Origin: CAVVWJ01 sp965652025
GTDB taxonomy: Bacteria > Gemmatimonadota > Gemmatimonadetes > Gemmatimonadales > GWC2-71-9
Length of the DNA stretch: 64,000 nucleotides
NCBI GenBank assembly: GCA_965652025.1
Contig: CBFGTM010000014.1
Location: 1-64,000, forward strand
Direction of reading: 5' to 3'
The position numbers were made by a program, and so were the translations under genes. The first letter of the stretch is position 1. Every line of letters begins with the position of its first letter. Of the stretch, positions 33,603-40,826 are shown piece after piece. Under the pieces are notes generated by a model. It saw only the letters and a list, made by a program, of their open reading frames with translations. It was not told the origin of the DNA and searched no databases.

Positions 33603-35228
33603 ATGCTGCCTCTTCCCGTGCTTCGAGGTATCTACCGCACCGATCAGCGGGCGCGGGCGGCCTACTCCGAGGCGGCTGGGATCTATCGGATCATGCCCCG
33701 CGCGGTTTGCCTGCCCGCCGATGTTTCCGACCTCCAGCGCCTCGTCTGTTGGGCCGCCGAGCACCGAGTCCCATTGATCCCTCGCGGCGCGGGCAGTGCC
33801 ATGGGTGGCGGCAACGTGGGTGACGGCGTCGTGGTCGACCTCACGCGCATGACCGGCCAGCGGTTTGACCTCCAGCCGTTGAAACGCCGGGCCCTGACCG
33901 GCACAGTTGTGACCCTGGGAGATCTCAATGCTGCCGCCGCTCACGCCGGCCTGCGGCTTCCACCGGACCCCTCGAGCGCACGGTGGGCCACCCTCGGTGG
34001 AATGGTGGCCACCAATGCAGCAGGGGCCAGGTCGGTTCGCTACGGCAGCGTGCGACGCTGGGTCGAGGCGCTCGCCATGATCACCGCGGATGGCGAGCTG
34101 CTCACCTTGCGCCGCGGAGTACCACCGGATGGAGGAACCGCCGTCCTGGCTCGCTTCGAGCGGGACGCTGCACCGGCCATCCAGGAGGCCGAGCTTCAGA
34201 TTCGGAGCCGCTTTCCCCGCACCCGAAAGAACTCCTCAGGGTACGCCCTCGATGCCTTCCTGAGCAGTGGTGATCTCCTCGATCTCGTCATCGGCGCCGA
34301 GGGCACTCTCGGCATCGTGACCGAGATCGAATGGCGTCTCGATCCGATTCCACCTTGCCGCGGTGGGCTGCGGGTCGCGCTCGGATCGCTTGATCTTCTG
34401 AGCTATGCAGTGGACACACTCGCGTTCTGCCGCCCCTCCGCTGTCGAACTGCTGGACCGCACCTTCCTGGACCTGGTCTCGGCCGACCGGATTGCGGGGG
34501 CGGGGCTCAGGTTTCCCGGCGCCCAGGCGGTGCTGCTGGTCGAGCTGGAACGCGATGATGAAGCGTCGCTGCGCGCCGCGCTGGAGGAGGCAACAGCCCG
34601 GGTCCGTCCCCTGGGCCAGGCGGTGGATACGGCGTTCTCACCGGTCGCCGCCGAACGCCTCTGGGCCATCCGCCATGCCGCGAGCCCTATTCTCGCCGGC
34701 TTACCCGAAGGCCGCCGCTCGCTGCAGGTCGTCGAGGACGCCTGCGTGCCGCTGGACCGAATGGGCGAATACATCGCTGCAGTACGAACCGCCGCGGGCT
34801 CCCGCGACATCCCCGTGGTCATGTTCGGTCACGCGGGGGACGGTCACGTGCACGTGAACCTCCTGCCGGAGGTATCCCGTCCCGGCTGGGAAGAGCAGGT
34901 GGCCGGTCTCCTGGCAGAGGTGACCGCCGTGGTGATCGAGCTCGGCGGCACGCCGTCGGGTGAGCATGGCGACGGGCGGCTTCGGGGCCATGCCCTGGGC
35001 CGGCTGTATGGCGATGAAATCGTAGAGCTGTTCCGGCGTCTCAAGTCGAGCTTCGATCCCAATGGGATCTTCAATCCCGGCGTGATCCTTCCTGGTACCG
35101 AGCCTCCGATCAGCCGGCTGAAGGTGGGCGAAGGGGCAGTCTCTCTCCCTGAGGATATCGAGCGAGGTCTCCGGGAGATCGAGGTGAGCGGAGGGTATTC
35201 GAGGTCCAGGTTGGAGCTCGCGGATTAG
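33603..35228 (+). CDS. FAD-binding oxidase, GlcD/D-lactate dehydrogenase type
   Basis: The ATG at 33603 gives 541 residues. The frame is open further upstream but only across the antisense of the DUF116 gene. The FAD PCMH domain has VPLIPRGAGSAMGGGNVGDGVVVDLTRM, PDPSSARWATLGGMVATNAAGARSVRYG and GAEGTLGIVTEIEWRL. The C-terminal cap has FGHAGDGHVHVNLLP and the catalytic-region GEHGDGRLRG, typical of 2-hydroxy-acid oxidases (glycolate or D-lactate). It is probably membrane-peripheral and passes electrons to quinone. It has no C-terminal Fe-S domain, and no separate GlcE/GlcF gene is nearby. Confidence 0.93.
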   Translation: MLPLPVLRGIYRTDQRARAAYSEAAGIYRIMPRAVCLPADVSDLQRLVCWAAEHRVPLIPRGAGSAMGGGNVGDGVVVDLTRMTGQRFDLQPLKRRALTGTVVTLGDLNAAAAHAGLRLPPDPSSARWATLGGMVATNAAGARSVRYGSVRRWVEALAMITADGELLTLRRGVPPDGGTAVLARFERDAAPAIQEAELQIRSRFPRTRKNSSGYALDAFLSSGDLLDLVIGAEGTLGIVTEIEWRLDPIPPCRGGLRVALGSLDLLSYAVDTLAFCRPSAVELLDRTFLDLVSADRIAGAGLRFPGAQAVLLVELERDDEASLRAALEEATARVRPLGQAVDTAFSPVAAERLWAIRHAASPILAGLPEGRRSLQVVEDACVPLDRMGEYIAAVRTAAGSRDIPVVMFGHAGDGHVHVNLLPEVSRPGWEEQVAGLLAEVTAVVIELGGTPSGEHGDGRLRGHALGRLYGDEIVELFRRLKSSFDPNGIFNPGVILPGTEPPISRLKVGEGAVSLPEDIERGLREIEVSGGYSRSRLELAD

Positions 35229-35298
35229 CTCCGCATTCCATTACTCTATTGCGTGATTCATTCCCCGTTCCCGGTCCCTGGTCCCACCTAAAGTCACC

Positions 35299-36051
35299 AT
35301 GGAAATCATTCGCCAACCCCGCGTCACTCTCATTGCCCGGCCCCAGTTCCTCGAGCCGGCCCACCTGCCAGTTCAGTGGAAGGGCGACGCCGGCGACGGC
35401 GAACGAATCGCCGAGTTCGCCGGCCGGCTCTGCTACATGAGCCAGCATAATCCCGCCGGCCGAAGCACCGCGGAATACCTGACCAACATCCTCAAGCAGG
35501 GCCACGGCTCGGTGTTCGAGCACTCGACCTATGTCATGCTGATCGAGGGGATCTCCCGCTCCTGCAGCCACGAGCTGGTCCGGCATCGGGCCGGCTGGGG
35601 TTACTCCCAGCTGTCACAGCGCTATGTCGATGAGTCCCAAGCAGCCTTCGTAATGCCGCCGGCCATCATGGGCGATTCCCGCCTGGAAGCGGAATGGACC
35701 AGGCAGGTCGAGGCAGCTCAGGAGGCCTATGTGGCAGCGGTCGAACAACTCATGACCCGTTACGAGTCGGTCGAGAACAAGGTGCATCGCCGGAAGATGG
35801 CACGGGAGGCCGCCCGGAGCCTGCTCCCCAACGCCACCGAGGTGAAGATCGTGGCCAGCGCCAATGTGCGGGCCTGGCGCACCATGCTCGAGCTTCGCCT
35901 GGGTGAAGGGGCCGAGCTGGAAATCCGCCGCATGGCGGTCGCCTGCCTGCGGGTGCTCCAGCAGGAAGCGGCGTCGCTCTTCGCCGACTTCGAGATCTAT
36001 CAGTCTTCAGAGGGCGGCGAGGCTGGCCGGGTCGGCTTTCATAAGGTGTAG
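35299..36051 (+). CDS. thyX: FAD-dependent thymidylate synthase ThyX
   Basis: The 250 residues have the flavin/dUMP-binding signature RHRAGWGYSQLSQRY and SMLP-like EAARSLLPNATEVKIVASANVRAWRTMLELRLGEGAELEIRRMA. ThyX makes dTMP from dUMP using methylene-tetrahydrofolate, FAD and NADPH. The RHR-to-Ser gap is one residue longer (eight) than the commonest RHRx7S form. Tyr or Ser in YSQLS would take the corresponding place. No thyA or dfrA is seen. The spacer after the gene is a repeat. Confidence 0.9.
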   Translation: MEIIRQPRVTLIARPQFLEPAHLPVQWKGDAGDGERIAEFAGRLCYMSQHNPAGRSTAEYLTNILKQGHGSVFEHSTYVMLIEGISRSCSHELVRHRAGWGYSQLSQRYVDESQAAFVMPPAIMGDSRLEAEWTRQVEAAQEAYVAAVEQLMTRYESVENKVHRRKMAREAARSLLPNATEVKIVASANVRAWRTMLELRLGEGAELEIRRMAVACLRVLQQEAASLFADFEIYQSSEGGEAGRVGFHKV

Positions 36052-36052
36052 A

Positions 36053-36121
36053 TGCTAGTCACTAGTCACTGGTCGCTAGTGACGACCAGTCAGAGCGCGA
36101 CTAGCGACTAGCGACCAGCGA
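36053..36121 (+). repeat. Intergenic CTAGTCACTAG/CGACTAG word-repeat
   Basis: This is a 70-base spacer of near-identical short words in both orientations (CTAGTCACTAGTCACTGG, then GCGACTAGCGACTAGCGACC). The 16-mer GTCACTGGTCGCTAGT at 36065-36080 also occurs, reverse-complemented, at 61057-61072. It could fold into several hairpins. Confidence 0.75.
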
Positions 36122-36141
36122 CCTTTCCAAAACTCATCTCC

Positions 36142-36189
36142 ACTTTTTTCCAAAAAAGTATTGTGCCCCCAAAACCTTTTTCTTACTTT
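36142..36189 (+). promoter_or_regulatory. AT-rich hairpin and probable promoter of the ATP-grasp/KamA operon
   Basis: ACTTTTTT (36142-36149) pairs with AAAAAAGT (36152-36159). Immediately after it, TTGTGC (36161-36166) and TACTTT (36184-36189) are 17 bases apart, a fair -35/-10 pair about 75 bases before the operon's first start. The A/T runs are exceptional in this GC-rich window. They could also end the thyX transcript. Confidence 0.4.
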
Positions 36190-36260
36190 TGTTGCGTCGA
36201 TCGTTCGACTCGTCCCTGGCTCGTCTCTCGCGGACGGCCTTTTTTGTAGAAGGGGATCAT

Positions 36261-37364
36261 TTGGCAGTTCGGATCGGACTAGCCTTCAATCTCAAACCCG
36301 AGGCGCCGGCTAACCCAGCCGGGGCGAACTCCGACTCCCCTTCGTCCGACGAGCCTCCCAGTCGGGCCCTCCGACTAGACCTCTCTCAACCAGACCTGTA
36401 CGCCGAGTGGGATGAACCCGCCACCATCGATGCGGTGGAGCGGGCCCTCAGCTCTGTGGGTCAGGTGTATCGCCTCGAGGCCGACCACCGCTTCCCCGCG
36501 CGGTTGGCGTTGCTCCGGCCCGACTTCGTCTTCAACATTGCCGAAGGCCTCTACGGTCCCAGTCGGGAGGCCCACGTTCCTGCAATCTGCGAGTTCCTCG
36601 GGGTTCCCTATCACGCCTCCGACCCGCTGACCTGCGGGCTCGCGCTGCATAAAGGCCGCGCCAAGGAGATCCTCTCCTATCACGGCGTGCCGACCGCTCC
36701 CTTCGTGGTGGCGCGGTCGCCGGCCGATGCGCGCCGGGTGAAGCTCCCCTTCCCGCTCTTCGTGAAGCCCGCCTTCGAAGGCTCGGGCAAGGGCGTCACC
36801 ACTCGGAGCCTCTGCAGGAATCGCTCGCAGCTGGTTCGTCAGGTCTCTCATCTGCTGGCCACCTACGCCGAGCCGGCCATCATCGAGACCTATCTCCCGG
36901 GACAGGAGTTCACCGTCGCCATCCTCGGAAACGGCGACGAGGCGCGCTGTTTGCCGATTATCGGCATGCGATTTGATATGCTGCCAAAGGGTGCGCCACC
37001 GATCTATGGCTATGAGGCAAAGTGGATCTGGGATACTCCGAGCAATCCCCTGGAGATCTACGAGTGCCCGGCCAGGATCTCCGAGAGGCTCGCCAAGGAA
37101 ATTCGAGCGGCTGCCCTCGGAGCCTATCACGCCCTGGAATGTCGCGACTGGTGCCGCGTCGACGTGCGCTGCGATGCGGACGGTCGCCCGATGGTCGTCG
37201 AGCTCAACCCGCTGCCGGGCGTTTTGCCTGACCCGCGGGATCACTCCTGCTTCCCTAAGGCCGCTGCGGCGGCCGGCATGGGCTACGACGATCTCATCCG
37301 CTGCGTCGCCGACATTGCCTGGCGGCGGATCAGCGGACGTTCACTCCTGGCGGAGGTGGCCTGA
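36261..37364 (+). CDS. ATP-grasp ligase (D-Ala-D-Ala ligase-like) 1
   Basis: The TTG at 36261 after AAGGGGATCAT gives 367 residues. An earlier TTG at 36189 would put 24 unusual residues at the front and overlap the promoter. The N-terminal domain has RPDFVFNIAEGLYGPSREAHVPAICEFLGVPY, and the ATP-grasp core has LFVKPAFEGSGKGVTT, ETYLPGQEFTVAILGNG and CRVDVRCDADGRPMVVELNPLPG (Mg ligands). It should form an amide or peptide bond from an amino acid and a carboxyl group via an acyl-phosphate. The substrate is not D-Ala by any firm evidence. Its stop overlaps the next ATP-grasp gene by one base. Confidence 0.85.
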   Translation: MAVRIGLAFNLKPEAPANPAGANSDSPSSDEPPSRALRLDLSQPDLYAEWDEPATIDAVERALSSVGQVYRLEADHRFPARLALLRPDFVFNIAEGLYGPSREAHVPAICEFLGVPYHASDPLTCGLALHKGRAKEILSYHGVPTAPFVVARSPADARRVKLPFPLFVKPAFEGSGKGVTTRSLCRNRSQLVRQVSHLLATYAEPAIIETYLPGQEFTVAILGNGDEARCLPIIGMRFDMLPKGAPPIYGYEAKWIWDTPSNPLEIYECPARISERLAKEIRAAALGAYHALECRDWCRVDVRCDADGRPMVVELNPLPGVLPDPRDHSCFPKAAAAAGMGYDDLIRCVADIAWRRISGRSLLAEVA

Positions 37365-38374
37365 TGAAAGTCGCGATCCTCTTCGATGCCGGCAGCGAAG
37401 AGTGGAGTCCCCAGGACGTGGCCGCTGTGGTGGCCAACGTCCACGAGGTGCGCGATGTGCTCCGGCGTCGGGGGCATGAGGTCGAGCTGCTGCCGGTGCG
37501 CTATGGTGATTTCCGCTGGCTCTCCCGGGTTCGCCGGGCCGACCTGGTCTTCAATCTCTGCGAGGGCATCAACGGCCACGCCCGCTTCGAGGACCTGGTG
37601 GTCGGCACCCTCGAGCTCACCGGTGTCCCCTTCACCGGCTGCCGGACCTGGCCCACCACGGTCTGTCATCGGAAACACGTCGCCAACACCCTGCTCTCCT
37701 CCGCCGGAGTGCCGGTGCCCGCCTTCGTGCTGGCCCAAGCCAACAAGACGCCGGCCGACTTCCCGCTACCGGCCATCGTGAAGCCGGCCGCCGAGGATGC
37801 CAGCGTAGGGATCGACAACAGTGCCGTGTGCACCAGCAAGCGGGCGCTCAAGCGGCGGGTGGCCCAGATGCTGGAGCAGTTCGAGGAGGTCGTAGTCCAG
37901 GAGTACGTCGCCGGCCGGGAGTTCAACGTAGGGTTTGTCGGCAAGCGGATGCTTCCCATCGCGGAGATCCGCTTCGATACGCTGCCACAGGGCACCTGGC
38001 CCATCGTGAGCTACGCCGCCAAGTGGATCCCCGGCAGTCCCGAGGACGAGGGCACCGTTCCCGTCTGTCCCGCCGAGCTGGATGCCGAGTTGCAGCAGCG
38101 CATCGGCCAAGTCGCCCGCAAGGCCTGGGAGCAGATGGCCGAGTGCGAGGGCTACGGCCGGATCGACATGCGGCTGGGCGAAGACGGGCAACCCTACGTG
38201 CTCGAGGTCAATCCCACCCCGGACCTCTCCAGCAATGCGGGCCTGGCCCGCATGGGGCGGGCCCTGGGCTGGAGCTACGACGACCTGGTCATGCAGATTG
38301 TGGACGAGGCGCTGACCCGCTCGCAGAGCCTCCAAGCCGCCACCGCCCTCGTCAGTGGGGTGTCCGCCGCGTGA
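37364..38374 (+). CDS. ATP-grasp ligase (D-Ala-D-Ala ligase-like) 2
   Basis: This 336-residue protein is a homologue of the preceding gene, with RRADLVFNLCEGINGHARFEDLVVGTLELTGVPFTG in the N-terminal domain and AIVKPAAEDASVGIDN, QEYVAGREFNVGFVG and GRIDMRLGEDGQPYVLEVNPTPDLSS in the ATP-grasp core. The nucleotide- and Mg-binding residues are intact. Sequence divergence from its partner implies a different substrate. It overlaps the upstream gene by one base and the GNAT gene by four, so the four proteins are probably made in fixed proportion. I infer two successive ATP-dependent ligations. Confidence 0.85.
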   Translation: MKVAILFDAGSEEWSPQDVAAVVANVHEVRDVLRRRGHEVELLPVRYGDFRWLSRVRRADLVFNLCEGINGHARFEDLVVGTLELTGVPFTGCRTWPTTVCHRKHVANTLLSSAGVPVPAFVLAQANKTPADFPLPAIVKPAAEDASVGIDNSAVCTSKRALKRRVAQMLEQFEEVVVQEYVAGREFNVGFVGKRMLPIAEIRFDTLPQGTWPIVSYAAKWIPGSPEDEGTVPVCPAELDAELQQRIGQVARKAWEQMAECEGYGRIDMRLGEDGQPYVLEVNPTPDLSSNAGLARMGRALGWSYDDLVMQIVDEALTRSQSLQAATALVSGVSAA

Positions 38375-38871
38375 GCGGCACTGTCGTCTCCCTTCATCTC
38401 CGCCAGCTGACCCTCGCCGACCGCGGCCGCATCGAGGAAATCAACCGTGCGGTCGGGCTCTTCCGCGAGGACGAGATTACCGTGGCGCTCGAGGTATTCG
38501 ACGAGGCGGTCTCCGGCCGGCCCGGCAACACCTATTCGCTGCTTGGGGCCGAGCTCGATGGACGCCTGGCCGGCTGGATCTGCTGGGGCCCCACCCCCTG
38601 CACCCTGGGCACCTATGATCTCTACTGGATGGCGGTGGATCCCGGCTTCCAGGGCACCGGCATCGGCACCGTCCTCCTCACCGAGATGGAGCGGCGGCTG
38701 GCCGGGTCTGCTCGGCTCATCATGATCGAGACCACTGGCCGGCCGGACTATGGCGGAACGCGGGCTTTCTACCAAGCGAGAGGGTATTCCCCGGCGGCGA
38801 CGATCGCGGATTTCTACGCCCCCGGAGATGACCAGGTGGTGTTTGTGAAGAAGATGAGCGGTAGGCGGTGA
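38371..38871 (+). CDS. GNAT-family N-acetyltransferase
   Basis: The GTG at 38371 overlaps the ATP-grasp stop (GTGA) and gives 166 residues. The acetyl-CoA fold shows LYWMAVDPGFQGTGIGTVLLTEMERRLAGSARLIMIETTG, with the pyrophosphate loop QGTGIG, and a later RAFYQARGYSPAATIADFY segment. It transfers acetyl from acetyl-CoA to an amino group. In known N-epsilon-acetyl-beta-lysine synthesis a GNAT enzyme (AblB) acts beside lysine 2,3-aminomutase, and here the aminomutase follows after 29 bases. The substrate is therefore plausibly a beta-lysine-containing compound, though this is not shown. Confidence 0.88.
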   Translation: MSGTVVSLHLRQLTLADRGRIEEINRAVGLFREDEITVALEVFDEAVSGRPGNTYSLLGAELDGRLAGWICWGPTPCTLGTYDLYWMAVDPGFQGTGIGTVLLTEMERRLAGSARLIMIETTGRPDYGGTRAFYQARGYSPAATIADFYAPGDDQVVFVKKMSGRR

Positions 38872-38900
38872 GCAGTAAGCGGAGTTAACGGGAGGCTACT

Positions 38901-40031
38901 ATGGCTGAAACCTGGCAGGAAGTCCTCAAAAAGAACTCGATCGCCTCGCTCGAGGCGTTAGCTCAGAAGTTCGGTCCGGAGAACTTCCCCGAGCTCGACC
39001 GGTTGCGGCAGGCAGCCGAGAACTTCGAGTTCCGGATCTCTCCCGCCATGGTGGATCTGATCAAGTCGCCGGACGATCCGATCTGGCGGCAGTATGTCCC
39101 CTCGGTCGAAGAGCTAGACGTGGTGGACGGCCTGGTGGACTCCCTCAATGAAGATGCCGACAGCCCGGTCCCCAACATCACCCACCGCTATCCCGACCGG
39201 GCCCTTTTCCTCGTGTCGCCGGTCTGCGCCACCTACTGCCGGTTCTGCACCCGGCGCCGAAAGGTGGGCGATCCGGAAAAGATTCCCATGTCCCAGTTCG
39301 AGAGTGCGTTTCAATACCTCGAGGCCCATGCCGAGATTCGGGACGTTATCATGTCGGGGGGCGATCCGCTGCTGTTGAACGACCGCCGGCTCGAGGCCAT
39401 CCTCACACGGTTGCGGGCCATCCCCCATCTCCAGATCATCCGGATTGGGAGCCGGATCCCCTGCCATCTGCCGGAGCGGATCACGCCCGAGTTGTGCGCG
39501 ATGCTAAAGCGGTTCCATCCGCTCTTCATCAATACCCACTTCAACCACCCCGACGAGCTGACCCCGGCCGCCGTTGCGGCGCTGGGCCGCCTGGCGGATG
39601 CCGGCATCCCGCTGGGCTGCCAGACGGTACTGTTGAAGGGGGTGAACGATACCCCCGCGGTCATGATCGAGCTGATGCATCGGCTGCTGATGGCCCGGGT
39701 TCGCCCCTACTACATCTATATGGCCGACCAGGTGGCGGGCGCGGAACACTTCCGGACCACGGTCCAGACCGGGATCGAGATCATGCGGGCGCTGCGGGGC
39801 TGGACCAGCGGGCTGGCCATCCCCTACTTCGTGATCGACGCTCCGGGAGGTGGCGGGAAGATTCCGATTCTCCCCGAGTACGTCGAGAGCATGAACGAGG
39901 ACGAGGTGGTGCTCAAGAACTTCCGGGGCGAGCGTTACGTCTATCGCCAGCCGCGGGAGGAGGTGGGAGTGCTCGAGCTCCAAAAGCCGAGGAAACGCGC
40001 AGCCAAGCAGCCCAAGCGGAAGACGGCCTGA
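38901..40031 (+). CDS. kamA: Lysine 2,3-aminomutase (KamA family radical SAM)
   Basis: The ATG at 38901 follows GGGAGG (38890-38895). The 376 residues have the radical-SAM cluster CATYCRFC (Cys109, 113, 116) and MSGGDPLLL for SAM. The PLP lysine is Lys320 in DAPGGGGK; Asp276 and Asp313 stand at the same spacing as the lysine-binding Asp293 and Asp330 of the Clostridium enzyme, supporting L-lysine to beta-lysine conversion. It is shorter than the ~416-residue clostridial enzyme. The basic tail (KPRKRAAKQPKRKTA) is unusual. EpmB-like EF-P modification is an alternative, but no epmA or efp is nearby. Confidence 0.9.
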   Translation: MAETWQEVLKKNSIASLEALAQKFGPENFPELDRLRQAAENFEFRISPAMVDLIKSPDDPIWRQYVPSVEELDVVDGLVDSLNEDADSPVPNITHRYPDRALFLVSPVCATYCRFCTRRRKVGDPEKIPMSQFESAFQYLEAHAEIRDVIMSGGDPLLLNDRRLEAILTRLRAIPHLQIIRIGSRIPCHLPERITPELCAMLKRFHPLFINTHFNHPDELTPAAVAALGRLADAGIPLGCQTVLLKGVNDTPAVMIELMHRLLMARVRPYYIYMADQVAGAEHFRTTVQTGIEIMRALRGWTSGLAIPYFVIDAPGGGGKIPILPEYVESMNEDEVVLKNFRGERYVYRQPREEVGVLELQKPRKRAAKQPKRKTA

Positions 40032-40052
40032 GTCGTCAAAGCAAGACCACCC

Positions 40053-40141
40053 GAGTCATTGCGAGCGGCGCAGCCGCGAAGCAATCCCGCCGCAGGGCAA
40101 CCGGATCGCCCCGCGGACCTGCGGCCCGCTCGCGATGACTC
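40053..40141. repeat. CATTGCGAG-type intergenic repeat with terminal inverted arms
   Basis: GAGTCATTGCGAGCGG (40053-40068) and CCGCTCGCGATGACTC (40126-40141) are inverted with 15 of 16 bases matching, enclosing CGAAGCAATC (40077-40086). The words CATTGCGAG and CGAAGCAATC recur together at 61949-61977. Elements with these words are familiar from spacers of many bacterial genomes. The arms can make a long hairpin between two convergent genes, kamA and a lipoprotein. Confidence 0.8.
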
Positions 40142-40159
40142 ATCTGGCTCCAACTCCAG

Positions 40160-40630
40160 CTAGTTCCTGAACTCGCACTCCACGCCCCGGCGCGCCACCA
40201 CGTCACCCTGGGCGTTCAGCAGGATCCCGACCACATCGGGGCCGGTCCGCCGCTGGATGAAGTTGGCGGGAATCCGAGTCGCTCCTGCTTCAGTGTTGCT
40301 GTCGAAGTCGAACTCCACCTCATCACCCACCGCCCGCTTCAAGCCCGACGTCACCGTTCCACCGGCTGCCCGGACCCGAGCCCGGAACAAGCCGTTCCGG
40401 GGAGCCACGTCATTGGCATCCACCGAGATCTTGGAGCGGCCCGGTCGGCGCTCGCAGCGCACCCGCAGAGTAGCTGTTACAGCCGAAAGGTTCTCGGCTC
40501 CGGTCATAGCGACTTCGGTCGGCAGGGAGGAGGACGAGGAGGGATTGACGAGGTCGTTGCTGCAGGCGGCGGTGACGCCGACCAGCCCGGCCAGTACCAG
40601 ACCACCGAATGCCGATTGAAACGATTTCAT
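40160..40630 (-). CDS. Small lipoprotein, function unknown
   Basis: The ATG at 40630 (MKSFQSAFGGLVLAGLVG) with a GGAGA upstream is favoured over a longer reading. The lipobox VTAAC fixes the anchor Cys at about 23. A Ser-rich spacer (NPSSSSSLPTE) follows. The remainder is a single beta-rich domain with ATLRVRCERRPGRSKISVDANDV and DEVEFDFDSNTEAGATRIPANFI, ending in VVARRGVECEFRN. The two Cys residues (RCE, VEC) could form a disulfide. It has no recognised family. It converges with kamA across the repeat element. Confidence 0.72.
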   Translation of the reverse strand: MKSFQSAFGGLVLAGLVGVTAACSNDLVNPSSSSSLPTEVAMTGAENLSAVTATLRVRCERRPGRSKISVDANDVAPRNGLFRARVRAAGGTVTSGLKRAVGDEVEFDFDSNTEAGATRIPANFIQRRTGPDVVGILLNAQGDVVARRGVECEFRN

Positions 40631-40826
40631 CGTTTGCGTCTCCAGGAAGAGATTGATCAGGACGTTTGCTGCAGCCGGCTGAGCCGACGTGCAACGCCCT
40701 GGGCAAGCGATGTGCCTTTTTGCACTCGTGATGGTAAACGGCAACGCTGAAAGGTCTTACTGCGCAGGATCAAGCCGAGCTGGATGCTCGTTTTGATATA
40801 GCTGGAATATTTTGTTGCAACGAGGG

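Noticed and set aside
33576..33944. 5' extension of the DUF116 reading
   Set aside because: It overlaps the divergent oxidase gene and encodes nothing conserved.
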